From: JAJEFO01 sp009843725
Lineage (GTDB): Bacteria; Pseudomonadota; Alphaproteobacteria; Rhodobacterales; Rhodobacteraceae
NCBI GenBank assembly: GCA_965243215.1
Contig: CBDEUJ010000005.1
Span: 992,001-1,056,000 of the forward strand
Length of the DNA: 64,000 bases
Direction of reading: 5' to 3'
This document shows positions 43,946 to 53,433 of the stretch, piece by piece. A program made the position numbers and the translations under genes. The notes below the pieces were generated by a model that saw only the letters and a program-made list of their open reading frames with translations, had not been told where the DNA came from and did no database searches. Every line of letters starts with the position of its first letter. The first letter of the stretch is position 1.

Positions 43946-46362
43946 ACGTCCAGGCAACCACCGATTCCGAGCGCACCGAAAGGCTTCAGGGCCTCGGATC
44001 CTCACGAAAGCGCGTGGAAGACGCTCGCTTCACCCAAGGCAAGGGAAACTATGTCGATGACATCAAGATGCCGGGCATGCTGTTCGGCGACTTTGTGCGC
44101 TCGGACTATGCCCACGCCCGCATCAAGTCGATAAACAAGGATGCCGCGCTTGCCTTGCCGGGCGTTGTCGCCGTCCTGACGGCGGAAGACCTGAAACCGC
44201 TCAACCTTCACTACATGCCGACGCTCGCCGGCGACGTGCAGGCGGTGCTGGCTGACGACAAGGTGCTCTTCCAGAACCAGGAGGTCGCATTCGTCGTCGC
44301 GGAGAACAGGTATGTCGCGGCGGATGCGGCAGAACTGGTCGAGGTCGAGTACGAAGAGCTTCCGGCCCTCGTTGACGCCTTCAAGGCAATGGACGAGAAT
44401 GCACCGCTGCTTCGCGAGGACATCAAGGACAAGCAGGAAGGTGCCCACGGGCCACGCAAGCACCACAACCACATATTCCATTGGGAAGAAGGCGACGAAG
44501 CCGGCGCAAACAAGGCGCTTGCGGACGCCGAGGTGACCGTCGAGGAGCTGATCACCTATCAACGCGTTCACCCTTGCCCGCTGGAAACGTGTGGATGCGT
44601 GGCCTCGATGGACAAGGTCAACGGCAAGCTCACCCTCTGGGGCACGTTCCAGGCGCCCCATGCCGTTCGCACCGTCGCCTCGCTCATTACGAAAATTCCT
44701 GAGCACAACATCCGCATCGTGTCTCCCGACATCGGCGGCGGCTTCGGGAACAAGGTCGGCGTCTATCCGGGCTACATCTGCGCAGCCGTGGCATCGATCG
44801 TCACCGGCCTGCCGATAAAGTGGGTCGAGGACCGGATCGAGAACCTGACGGCCACGGCGTTTGCCCGCGACTATCACATGACCGGGCAGCTCGCCGCGAA
44901 GAGGGACGGCACGATCACCGGCCTGCACTGCCAAGTCCTTGCCGATCACGGCGCATTCGATGCCTGCGCGGACCCGACCAAGTTTCCGGCAGGATTCTTT
45001 CACATCTGCACCGGATCGTACGATATCCCGGTGGCCTACGTGGGCGTCGACGGCGTCTATACCAACAAGGCGCCGGGCGGCGTCGCCTACCGCTGCTCAT
45101 TCCGAGTGACGGAGGCCGCCTACCTGATCGAGCGAATGATCGATGTGCTGGCCAACAAGCTCGGCATGGATCCTGCCGAACTGCGCCTGAAGAACCTCAT
45201 CAGGAAGGAGCAGTTTCCGTACACGTCAGCGTTGGGCTGGGAGTACGACAGCGGCGACTATCACACGGCCATGAACAAGGCGCTGGAGGCAGTTGGCTAC
45301 AAAGCACTGCGGAACGAGCAGGTCGAGAACCGCGCCGCTTTTGACCGCGGCGAAACGCGCAAGCTCATGGGCATTGGCATTGCCCACTTCACGGAGATCG
45401 TCGGGGCCGGACCGGTCAAGAATTGCGACATCCTCGGTCTCGGCATGTTTGACAGCTGCGAGATTCGCATCCATCCAACCGGATCCGCGATCGCCCGTCT
45501 CGGCACCATTAGCCAGGGCCAGGGCCACGCGACCACTTTCGCGCAGATCCTGGCCACTGAAATCGGGATTCCCGCGGACGACATCACCTTGGAAGAAGGC
45601 GACACGGACACTGCGCCCTACGGTCTTGGCACCTATGGCTCGCGCTCGACGCCTGTCGCAGGCGCCGCGACGGCCATGGCCGGACGCAAGATTCGCGCCA
45701 AGGCACAGATGATCGCGGCCTATCTCCTGGAAGTCCATGACGGCGATCTTGAATGGGACGTCGACCGCTTTCAGGTCAAGGGCAATCCCGAAGCGCACAA
45801 GACCATGAAGGAAATCGCGTTCGCGGCATACAATCAGGCCATACCCGGGCTGGAACCGGGTCTCGAGGCAGTGTCATACTACGATCCGCCGAACATGACC
45901 TATCCTTTCGGCGCCTATGTCTGCGTGGTCGACGTCGACGTGGACACGGGCGTGACCGAGATTCGAAGCTTCTATGCACTGGACGACTGCGGCACCCGCA
46001 TCAATCCGATGATCATTGAGGGCCAGGTGCACGGAGGATTGACGGAGGCGCTGGCGATCGCGATGGGGCAGAAAATTTCGTATGACGAGATCGGCAACGT
46101 CCAGGGCGGCAACCTGCTGGACTTCTTTCTTCCGACTGCGGTCGAGACCCCGCTCTGGCAAACCGACCACACGACTACACCGAGCCCCCATCATCCGATC
46201 GGCGCCAAAGGCGTTGGCGAAAGCCCGAATGTCGGAGGCGTGCCAGCGTTCTCGAATGCCGTGAACGACGCCTTCGCCCACAAGGGGCTCACGCACACCC
46301 AGATGCCACACGATCATTGGCGCGTATGGAAGACCGCGCATCAGTTGGGGCTGACGGGCTGA
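43942..46362 (+). CDS. coxL: Aerobic CO dehydrogenase large (Mo-Cu) subunit, form I
   Basis: This 806-residue catalytic subunit oxidises CO to CO2 at a molybdenum-copper centre bound to molybdopterin cytosine dinucleotide. The active-site loop AYRCSFR is at 382-388, with the Cu-binding Cys at 385. This is the form I signature that marks true CO dehydrogenases; form II has AYRGAGR. The base Glu is E760 in KGVGESP. PDIGGGFGNKVGVYPG and SISQGQGH-type cofactor loops (GTISQGQGHATTFAQ) are also present. The ATG overlaps coxS. The length is three residues short of the Oligotropha enzyme. Confidence 0.98.
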   Translation: MNVQATTDSERTERLQGLGSSRKRVEDARFTQGKGNYVDDIKMPGMLFGDFVRSDYAHARIKSINKDAALALPGVVAVLTAEDLKPLNLHYMPTLAGDVQAVLADDKVLFQNQEVAFVVAENRYVAADAAELVEVEYEELPALVDAFKAMDENAPLLREDIKDKQEGAHGPRKHHNHIFHWEEGDEAGANKALADAEVTVEELITYQRVHPCPLETCGCVASMDKVNGKLTLWGTFQAPHAVRTVASLITKIPEHNIRIVSPDIGGGFGNKVGVYPGYICAAVASIVTGLPIKWVEDRIENLTATAFARDYHMTGQLAAKRDGTITGLHCQVLADHGAFDACADPTKFPAGFFHICTGSYDIPVAYVGVDGVYTNKAPGGVAYRCSFRVTEAAYLIERMIDVLANKLGMDPAELRLKNLIRKEQFPYTSALGWEYDSGDYHTAMNKALEAVGYKALRNEQVENRAAFDRGETRKLMGIGIAHFTEIVGAGPVKNCDILGLGMFDSCEIRIHPTGSAIARLGTISQGQGHATTFAQILATEIGIPADDITLEEGDTDTAPYGLGTYGSRSTPVAGAATAMAGRKIRAKAQMIAAYLLEVHDGDLEWDVDRFQVKGNPEAHKTMKEIAFAAYNQAIPGLEPGLEAVSYYDPPNMTYPFGAYVCVVDVDVDTGVTEIRSFYALDDCGTRINPMIIEGQVHGGLTEALAIAMGQKISYDEIGNVQGGNLLDFFLPTAVETPLWQTDHTTTPSPHHPIGAKGVGESPNVGGVPAFSNAVNDAFAHKGLTHTQMPHDHWRVWKTAHQLGLTG

Positions 46363-46432
46363 CCCTTGGCGAAGCGCGAATTCGGACCGACGCCATGCGA
46401 CGAAATCCCGGCCTGCAACGCTTGAGCACAGG

Positions 46433-47311
46433 ATGACCGCCGGAGCCGATATCGAACGGAAGCTCGCAAGTGTCGGCTACGTCGCCGACAAGGGTCTCGC
46501 GACAGCGCTGCGGCTTGCCCTTTCGCTGCAGCGCCCGCTTTTGCTTGAAGGTGATGCAGGCGTCGGCAAGACAGAGACTGCCAAGGCTCTTGCAGGAGCG
46601 CTCGACACGAGACTGATCCGCCTGCAGTGCTATGAGGGCCTGGATGCGACCTCGACCATATACGAGTGGAACTACCAGAAGCAGCTGCTCGCGATTCGGG
46701 CGCGAGAGCATGGCGAGGTTTCTGCAGACGTGCTGGAAAGGCGGATATTCTCGGAGGAGTATCTCTTGCGGCGTCCTCTGCTCGAGGCGATCAGCCTGGA
46801 CAGGAGCCCGGTTCTCCTGATCGACGAAATCGACCGTGCCGACGAAGAGTTCGAGGCTTACCTGCTTGAAGTCCTCTCAGACTTCCAGGTCACCATTCCC
46901 GAACTCGGCACCGTTTCGTCAAAGGCTCGCCCGCACGTGATCCTCACGTCAAACGGCACACGCGAACTTTCGGACGCACTGAGGCGGCGGTGCCTGTATT
47001 CATACGTGGAATTTCCGGATCATGCCCGGGAACTGGCGATCCTGAAAGCGCGCGTGCCAAATCTCGAGGAATCGCTCGCTGGCCCGATCGTTGATTTCGT
47101 CCAGCAGCTTCGGAGGGAGGATCTCGAAAAGAAGCCGGGCATCGCCGAAACGCTCGACTGGGCAGCGGCGATTTGCGGGCTGGGCATACGGGACATTCGG
47201 GATGACCCCGAGAAGATCGCCGCAACCATGATCTGCCTTCTCAAGACGGAACCGGACCTTAAGGCCGTCACGAAGGAAACCGTTGCCCGCCTGGCGGGAC
47301 AGCCTGCATGA
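46433..47311 (+). CDS. coxD: MoxR-type AAA+ ATPase for CO dehydrogenase maturation
   Basis: This 292-residue AAA+ chaperone has the Walker A motif GDAGVGKT at 40-47 and Walker B with LLIDEIDRADEEFEAYLLE, plus sensor 1 in HVILTSNGTREL. In the cox system it inserts sulfur, and with its partners copper, into the Mo centre. It follows coxL by 70 bases and overlaps coxE by 4 bases (ATGA), the standard MoxR with VWA-protein pairing. Confidence 0.94.
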   Translation: MTAGADIERKLASVGYVADKGLATALRLALSLQRPLLLEGDAGVGKTETAKALAGALDTRLIRLQCYEGLDATSTIYEWNYQKQLLAIRAREHGEVSADVLERRIFSEEYLLRRPLLEAISLDRSPVLLIDEIDRADEEFEAYLLEVLSDFQVTIPELGTVSSKARPHVILTSNGTRELSDALRRRCLYSYVEFPDHARELAILKARVPNLEESLAGPIVDFVQQLRREDLEKKPGIAETLDWAAAICGLGIRDIRDDPEKIAATMICLLKTEPDLKAVTKETVARLAGQPA

Positions 47312-48507
47312 CGCCGGCGGCTTTCGTTACCGGCTGCGATGCCCAAATTCCAGACCGTGTCGTCGGATTTCTGCATCACCTGCGGAAGAGCGGCTTCATG
47401 GTAGGTACCGAGGATTGCGCCCGCATTGCGGAACACCTTTCTCGACGCCCGCTGCCGCCCGTTTCCCGGATGTGCCACGAACTGAAGGTGCTGCTGACCG
47501 GCAACAGGGAGGAGTGGCGACGCTTTGACAAACTGTTCGAAGCGTACTGGCTTCCCGCTGGCCACGTGCGCACACGTGCAGCGCGCACGTCCTCGCCCCA
47601 CGTGCGCAATCCGCTTCGCCAGGACAACGTGTGGCAAGACCATCTTTCGAACCGCCGGGACGGCTTGGGCGGAGACGCACCAAGGGTCGAGGCCGAAGGC
47701 GTCGGGCCGGACGCGTCAGGCGAAGCCGCCGGGCGGCTGGTGGCGACGCTACGGTCCGTCAACCGAAAGACCGACTTGAAACACGTCGTCGATCCAGACG
47801 AGATCCGCGAAGCGGAAGCAGTGGCGCTTCGTCTCGCCAAGGCCATGAGGTACCGGCTTTCGCGGCGCCACCGTACCTCGGCCAGACGCCTCCGAATCGA
47901 TCTGCGCCGCACGATCAGGCATGCTCTTGCGAGAGGCGGCGAGCCGATAGAACTGCTTCGGCGCGAGCGGCAGGACAGGCCCGTTCACATCGTCGTCTTT
48001 CTGGACGTATCCGGTTCAATGGAGCACTACAGCCGGTTCCTGCTCCAGTTCGTCAAGGGACTTGCCTGCTCCTGGCTGCATTCCGAAGCGTTCATCTTTC
48101 ACACGCGCCTGATCAGGGTCACAGACGCCCTCCGCGACCGCAATCCCGCTCGGGCAATGACGCGCCTCGCCCTGATGGCCGAAGGGTTCGGCGGGGGAAC
48201 AAGGATCGGCGAAAGTCTCGCAACGTTCAACCGCCACTATGCGCGACGCATTGCCAATTCGCGAACGGTCGCGATCATCCTGAGTGACGGTTACGACACG
48301 GGAACGCCGGAAATGCTTGCCACCGAACTCGAAGGGCTGAAAAAGCACATCCGACGTCTCGTATGGCTCAATCCCCTTCTCGGTTGGCAATCCTATGCGC
48401 CGGTGACTGCCGCGATTCAGTCCGCCCGTCCGCACATCGACCATTTCGCGCCGGCGAACACGCTGGAAAGCCTCGCTGCCATTGAACCGGAACTGGCGCG
48501 GATATAG
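47308..48507 (+). CDS. coxE: VWA-domain protein for CO dehydrogenase maturation
   Basis: This 399-residue protein has a C-terminal von Willebrand A domain. The metal-ion-dependent adhesion site is D233-x-S235-x-S237 in FLDVSGSM, with later contacts in GGGTRIGESL and ILSDGYDTG. It works with the CoxD ATPase in assembly of the [CuSMoO2] site. The N-terminal half is helical and CoxE-specific. It overlaps coxD, and coxF starts 10 bases after its stop. Confidence 0.93.
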   Translation: MTPAAFVTGCDAQIPDRVVGFLHHLRKSGFMVGTEDCARIAEHLSRRPLPPVSRMCHELKVLLTGNREEWRRFDKLFEAYWLPAGHVRTRAARTSSPHVRNPLRQDNVWQDHLSNRRDGLGGDAPRVEAEGVGPDASGEAAGRLVATLRSVNRKTDLKHVVDPDEIREAEAVALRLAKAMRYRLSRRHRTSARRLRIDLRRTIRHALARGGEPIELLRRERQDRPVHIVVFLDVSGSMEHYSRFLLQFVKGLACSWLHSEAFIFHTRLIRVTDALRDRNPARAMTRLALMAEGFGGGTRIGESLATFNRHYARRIANSRTVAIILSDGYDTGTPEMLATELEGLKKHIRRLVWLNPLLGWQSYAPVTAAIQSARPHIDHFAPANTLESLAAIEPELARI

Positions 48508-48517
48508 CGGTCACGCG

Positions 48518-49336
48518 ATGACACTTTCGGAAGCCACTCTTGACCTGATTGAACGGCTCCGCGGAAGTGGCAAGAGCTTCTGCGTGGCAACCATCGTGCG
48601 CACAAAGGACGCGACTTCGGCGAAGCCTGGAGCCAAGGCGGTCGTGACCAACGATGGCGAATTGCACGGTTTCCTGGGCGGCGGCTGCGTGACCGGGGCC
48701 GTCAGGAAAGAAGCGCAGCTGGCACTGACGACCGGGCAACCCAAACTGATCCGCATAAGGCCGAAAGAGGAAATCGATGTGCCCGTGGATCTCGATGGCA
48801 TCGCGCTTCACAAATCATCATGCCCAAGCGGCGGCACCATCGAGGTATTCCTCGAACCAATGCAGGCGGCGAGACACCTGATTATCCTGGGATCCTCTCC
48901 GATCGCATGTGCTCTCGCCGGGATTTCGAAGGCCTCGGGCTACCGCACGATCAGCGGCACGCAAAAGCGGGCGGAAAGTGTGGTGGCTGCGGCTGATGAG
49001 AATCTAGACAGTTTTGCTGCGGCGGCTCGCAAGGCCGGACAGGAAGATGCACTCGTGCTGTCAACGCAGGGACGACATGATCGCGAGGCGCTGAAAGCCG
49101 CACTCATGTCGGAAGCAGGATACATTGGCATGGTTGCAAGCCGTCGCAAGTTTGCCGCCCTGGCAGATGCATTTGCCGGGAATCCGGATCTTTGCGACCG
49201 ACTCGAAGATGTACGCGCACCGGCGGGCCTAGACATCAGCGCCGTCGAGCCCGAGGAGATTGCGTTGTCAATCATGGCAGAGATCGTGGCGCTCAGACGC
49301 GCCGGGCAATTCGGAAAGAAGCCCGAAGGAGTCTGA
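48518..49336 (+). CDS. coxF: XdhC-family protein (CoxF)
   Basis: This 272-residue XdhC/CoxF-family protein is thought to bind the molybdenum cofactor and deliver it to CO dehydrogenase. The N-terminal XdhC domain contains ATIVRTKDATSAKPGAKAVV and GFLGGGCVTGAV; the C-terminal Rossmann part holds LIILGSSPIACALAGIS and GYIGMVASRRKFAAL. It starts at ATG 48518; a longer frame overlaps coxE without a ribosome binding site. It is the last cox gene present. coxG, which often follows, is absent. Confidence 0.92.
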   Translation: MTLSEATLDLIERLRGSGKSFCVATIVRTKDATSAKPGAKAVVTNDGELHGFLGGGCVTGAVRKEAQLALTTGQPKLIRIRPKEEIDVPVDLDGIALHKSSCPSGGTIEVFLEPMQAARHLIILGSSPIACALAGISKASGYRTISGTQKRAESVVAAADENLDSFAAAARKAGQEDALVLSTQGRHDREALKAALMSEAGYIGMVASRRKFAALADAFAGNPDLCDRLEDVRAPAGLDISAVEPEEIALSIMAEIVALRRAGQFGKKPEGV

Positions 49337-49956
49337 AGTGCAGTGCAGCATGTCTGCGAAGCGCATTGAATCACGTCGGCGGCAGTCAGGGCAAACGGTT
49401 GGCTTCACCGCGATTGGCGTTTCCCGCGGCGCACTGCCTCGACGGTGCATGACACTGCCGCGAAGGACCGACACATGCGCTCGAGAAGTTCCGAGCGTGA
49501 CCGGCCCGGGCGCCTGAAGCATCTCTGGGCGGACCGGGGCGGCTGTCGACAATGCACCGCTTGCCGGGGGTCATTCGCCCGGCCAGGCCGCGCAGGATCG
49601 AGGCGCTTCTCCCGGTCCAGGTCAGGCAGGCCTGTCCCGGCAATCATCCAGATTGCCGCAGGAAAGCACTTGCGAACCGGATCGCTGAAATTGTGCCAGA
49701 CGTGTCGACGGGCTGCCAGCGACATCTTCGGTGAACATCCACGGCGCCCGCTTCATCGCGACGTGCCAGAGGTCGGCCGATCGGCGAGACGAGACCGCCC
49801 TTGGAGCAAACGGTGCCGCTGTCATCTCCACGCAAGCATTCCAAGTCAGCCTTTGGGCGAGCTTCCGTCAAGTTTCCCGAGATCCGAACGCCCCGCGCTG
49901 GGTCTTGGAGCGCCCGGTCACTCCAGGACTCAATCCGACTGCGGGACGAAGGTGGC
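49337..49956. other. Gene-free 0.62-kb stretch after coxF
   Basis: Open frames here lack family motifs and ribosome binding sites. No coxG or later cox gene is recognisable. The stretch leads directly into a decayed dehydrogenase gene, so it may be eroded coding DNA. Confidence 0.45.
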
Positions 49957-50756
49957 ATGCCGAGCAAAGTCCTGGTCACCGGCGTGATTCGCAATCGTGG
50001 CGCCGTGTGCCGACAAGGCCTGACCCATGGCGCGAAGTCTCCCGACTTGGCGTCACGAGGGGCCCGGCGATGCCGCAGCGGATGAGGAATTCCTCCATTC
50101 GGTCCTTGGCGCCAAGGAGGCGACGGAGGCATTGGCGTATGGACGTGACGGAAACGTTCAATCGGACGGCCGTCCGACCGATGCCCCACGAAAGGCGATC
50201 CGCAACGCCATTCTTGACGGAATGCTCAATCTCTACGAAGGGGCGCAAAAGGCTCTGGTTACGCTCGGAAGTGCGTCTTGAATGCCCAAACCATGCAATC
50301 GGCCCTCACCGGCAATTGGAAAGTATGGATGGAACGTCGACCATGTGCCAGAATGACCCCAATTGCGTCTCAAAGGAATTGGGCGAGGTGTCTTTGCGCA
50401 TGCACCATGACAAGTTCGGGATCGAAGCGGTCTGCTTGCGCATTGGGTCCTGCTTCCCTGAGCCCAGCAAGCACCGGATTCTGCCGACATGCATGAGCGG
50501 CGACAACTTCATCCAGCTGTTTGATCCCGTCTTCATGAGTCTCAGGCCTGGATGCACAATCATGTATGGCACCTCCGCCAATTCCCCGTGCTGGTGGGAC
50601 AATCGCGAGGCCGCCCATCTCGGATGGCAGCCCAAGGTCAACGCCGAAGTCTCCCGCAAAGCGATGGGCGCCGAGATCGAACCGCCTGCCCGTGGCGAAG
50701 CGAATGCGCGCTTTGAGGACGGCGCGTCTTGCGGCGACGGCATCCACGAAAGCTGA
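49957..50756 (+). pseudogene. udh: Decayed uronate dehydrogenase with several frameshifts
   Basis: Pieces of one NAD-dependent epimerase-type protein appear in order but in different frames. A Rossmann start (MPSKVLVTGVIRNRGAVCRQ) is at 49957. A middle part (RPTDAPRKAIRNAILDGMLNLYEGAQK) is at about 50165-50250. From about 50255 to 50756 a third frame gives ECPNHAIGPHRQ, KELGEVSLRMHHDKFGIEAV, CLRIGSCFPEP and CTIMYGTSANSPCWWDN. These match the SSNH, YxxxK-region and WWDN signatures of uronate dehydrogenase. The expected catalytic YGVSK has become NCVSK. At least two frameshifts and lost motifs make it non-functional. The intact enzyme would oxidise glucuronate or galacturonate. Confidence 0.8.
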
Positions 50757-50761
50757 CGCGC

Positions 50762-51670
50762 ATGGCTCCCGTCATCCAGCTGACAGGCATTTCCGGAATC
50801 CTCGTCACCCCGTTTGACGAGGGGGGCAACATTGCCGCCGACCGGCTCGCGCCCATCGTGGACCGGGCAGTCGGTGCGGGCATTCACGCACTGACGATCA
50901 ACGGGAACACCAGCGAATTCTACGGCCTGACGATCAACGAGGCATTGGCAATGGTGGATGCCGCCGCCGCAACGATCAACGGGCGCGCGCCCTTGATCGG
51001 CGGAGTGGGGCGTTCGGTACACGAGGCCTGTGCGTTGGCCCGCGCTTCCGTTGCGTCAGGTGCGGCAGCGATCATGGTACACCAGCCGCCCGACCCGTTC
51101 GTCTCGCCCAGGGGCCTGAAGGACTACGTCGCGCGCGTATCGGACGCTGCCCAAGGCGCTCCGGTCCTGCTCTACCTGCGCAACGACGGCATCGGCGCAC
51201 GCACGATTGCGGACCTTTGCGAAGTCGATAACGTCGTTGGCGTGAAGTGGGCAACGCCATCACCCGAGAACCTGGCCCAGGCCATGGCCGCCTCGCCGGA
51301 TCACGTCGCCTGGATATGCGGTCTGGCAGAGATCCGGGCTCCGCCGTTCTACGCGGTCGGGGCCCGCGGCTTCACGTCCGGCCTCATCAACGTCTGGCCG
51401 GAACGTTCCGCAGAGATTCACGCAGCGCTTGATGCAGGGAATCTCGACAAGGCGTCGAACCTCATTGACGGCATTCGCGTCTTCGAGGACCTCCGCGCGG
51501 AGGAAATGGGCGGCACGAACGTATCGGTCGTGAAGACCGCTTTGGCCCTGATGGGCGAGGATTGCGGACCGACGCGTCCACCGTCGTCCTGGCCTCTTTC
51601 CGAGGCGCAGGAATCGCGGCTTCGTGAGTTCCTGAACGAGCACGGTATCGATCCTCGCTCGGTCTGCTGA
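50762..51670 (+). CDS. Dihydrodipicolinate-synthase-family lyase, probably acting on a sugar acid
   Basis: This 302-residue class I aldolase-fold protein has the start ITGISGILVTPFD-like block (LTGISGILVTPFDEGG), the GNTSEFYGLT loop, the catalytic tyrosine region VLLYLRND, and the Schiff-base lysine in NVVGVKWAT. The lysine is retained, so the protein should be active. DapA itself is unlikely, since its GGTTGE and YNVP signatures differ. The decayed uronate dehydrogenase before it suggests a keto-deoxy sugar acid as substrate. The ATG is 5 bases after that pseudogene. Confidence 0.8.
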   Translation: MAPVIQLTGISGILVTPFDEGGNIAADRLAPIVDRAVGAGIHALTINGNTSEFYGLTINEALAMVDAAAATINGRAPLIGGVGRSVHEACALARASVASGAAAIMVHQPPDPFVSPRGLKDYVARVSDAAQGAPVLLYLRNDGIGARTIADLCEVDNVVGVKWATPSPENLAQAMAASPDHVAWICGLAEIRAPPFYAVGARGFTSGLINVWPERSAEIHAALDAGNLDKASNLIDGIRVFEDLRAEEMGGTNVSVVKTALALMGEDCGPTRPPSSWPLSEAQESRLREFLNEHGIDPRSVC

Positions 51671-52293
51671 TGATCGCCCGAACCTGATCCGCTTCACGGA
51701 CGGCACGAAGGACATCGACACGTCAGGCGCATCTCTGTCGCGCTTGGGGACCGACAGGCCTGCATCCGGGGAATGCCCACCCAAGAACCGCTTGCGCAGA
51801 CACGCAGCAACGTCGGCGGCAACACATGCCCTTCTGCAGGACTCCGCTTTGCAGCCAAGGCGGCTATGGCGTCTTTCCAGGCGCATTCGACGAGCGATTG
51901 CGAAACGTGCGATCAGATGTTGCGCGACGCGCACTATCCCTTCGTCAAGCTGCATGACCGCAAGACCGGTCAAGTTGTCTCGGCAATCCAGGCAGGTGTC
52001 GCCCTGCGCCGGTCCGGTGCTGGTGCGGTGCGTCCACCGCGTGCTGATTTGACAGAGGCCGAGGATGAGGCGATGCGCGGCGCAATCGGAGAAGGACCTC
52101 AGGACGTCGATCTCGAAATGTCTGCAGATTCGCCCGAATTTCCACCTCTTCGCACCAAGGTCAAAGACGTTCCAAGAATGTGGAGTGGATGCTCATTGCG
52201 ATGCGTCCATTCGCAATGAACGTCTGCCGACCAACATCATGACCTCGGCGATTCAAGGATCGATGCGCATCGTCGCACGGGATTCCGGCCGCC
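51671..52293. other. Gene-free 0.62-kb stretch between convergent genes
   Basis: An open plus-strand frame at 51773-52219 has no recognisable motif and no clear ribosome binding site, so I do not call it. The stretch lies between the ends of the lyase gene and galM and may be degraded coding sequence. Confidence 0.4.
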
Positions 52294-53286
52294 TCAGGTC
52301 TCGAACGTCCACGTCGTGACTTGCCGCCAGTTCTGGCCTGGATACAGCGTGATGTCGGGAAATCCCGGTTCGTGCAGCGCATTGGGCCAGAACTGCGCTT
52401 CGAGGGCAAGGCCGCAATACGAAACCGGGGCAACACCATCGTTGGTGCGCTGGTCCGGACAGGCAAGAATGTGCCCGTCGAAGGCCTGAAGGCCAGGTTC
52501 CGTGCTGGCCATGACCATCGTGGCGTCGGGACCGGTCAGACGTGCAACCTCCCTGAGCGGCTGACGGGAAGTGGAAATGCAGAAATTCGTGTCAAGAAGG
52601 CCGTCGGCACCGTCATTCAGCACGCGGCCGTCTCGGAAGTCGAAGCGAGTGCCCGCCACATCTGAAATTTCGCCCGTGGGAATCGTGGTGTCAGGATCGC
52701 TGGGCAGGTACCGGTCAGCATGAATCTGCAGCTTGTGATTCCTGGTCGTGGGTGCCTTGCCAAGACGCCAGTAGCTGTGGTTCGCGAGATTCAGGATTGT
52801 GGAGGCGTCAGTCCTTGCCGTGAGCGTGAGCGACAGGGTTCGATCTGCAATCTCGAATCTCGCCTCGACGCGACGTGTGCCCGGGAACCCGCCCTCGCCG
52901 TCGGGCGCCACAAGCACGAGCGTGGCGTGGCGCCCGGAATGATCGACCAGTTCCCAGACTCTCTCGTGAAACGCACCGCCGCCGCCATGGAGGGTGTGGG
53001 CGTCGAGGAAGTTCCTCTCGAAGCGGCACTCGATGCCGTCAATCGTCGCACGGGCACCCGCAATGCGATTTGCGACCGGGCCCATGATCGTTCCGCAATG
53101 AGCGAGTGGCCCCTCATAGGCCGAGATGTCCGGGCTTCCAACTGTCAGGCTGTGCGGCAGGCCTTCGAGGCGGACGTCCTGGAGCGCGCCGCCAAACGTG
53201 ATGACACGTGCGGCAAGCGGGCCGTCCTGAAGGGTCACGCGATGAACCTCCCGGCCTGAAGCGGTCACGCCAAAACTCTCAACCAT
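52294..53286 (-). CDS. galM: Aldose 1-epimerase (mutarotase)
   Basis: This 330-residue beta-sandwich enzyme interconverts alpha and beta aldoses. The catalytic acid His is in NLANHSYW and the base Glu in LALEAQFWPNA. The substrate arginine lies in the early GPVANRIAGA, and HGGGGAFHERVWE is a further family block. The length is normal. It faces the lyase gene and may belong to the same, partly lost, sugar or uronate route. Confidence 0.92.
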   Translation of the reverse strand: MVESFGVTASGREVHRVTLQDGPLAARVITFGGALQDVRLEGLPHSLTVGSPDISAYEGPLAHCGTIMGPVANRIAGARATIDGIECRFERNFLDAHTLHGGGGAFHERVWELVDHSGRHATLVLVAPDGEGGFPGTRRVEARFEIADRTLSLTLTARTDASTILNLANHSYWRLGKAPTTRNHKLQIHADRYLPSDPDTTIPTGEISDVAGTRFDFRDGRVLNDGADGLLDTNFCISTSRQPLREVARLTGPDATMVMASTEPGLQAFDGHILACPDQRTNDGVAPVSYCGLALEAQFWPNALHEPGFPDITLYPGQNWRQVTTWTFET

Positions 53287-53433
53287 GCTGACGACTTGTG
53301 CATCCTGACAGACGAGACAGCAAGGCCGTCAACGACCTCGCCTCGTTGCAATTGGGCTCGCCCGAGCCAACGCGCGAGACACCCAGGCAACGGATCCTGG
53401 CGACGGCGCCAAACGACCTTGGGAGCTGGACGC

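Noticed and set aside
43942..46362. Form II CoxL-like (xanthine-dehydrogenase-type) hydroxylase
   Set aside because: The active-site loop is AYRCSFR with the copper cysteine, not AYRGAGR.
49731..50756. A 341-codon open frame taken as an intact gene
   Set aside because: Only its last third resembles uronate dehydrogenase; the first part is unrelated in this frame, while the missing N-terminal pieces lie in other frames. It is a pseudogene, not a full gene.
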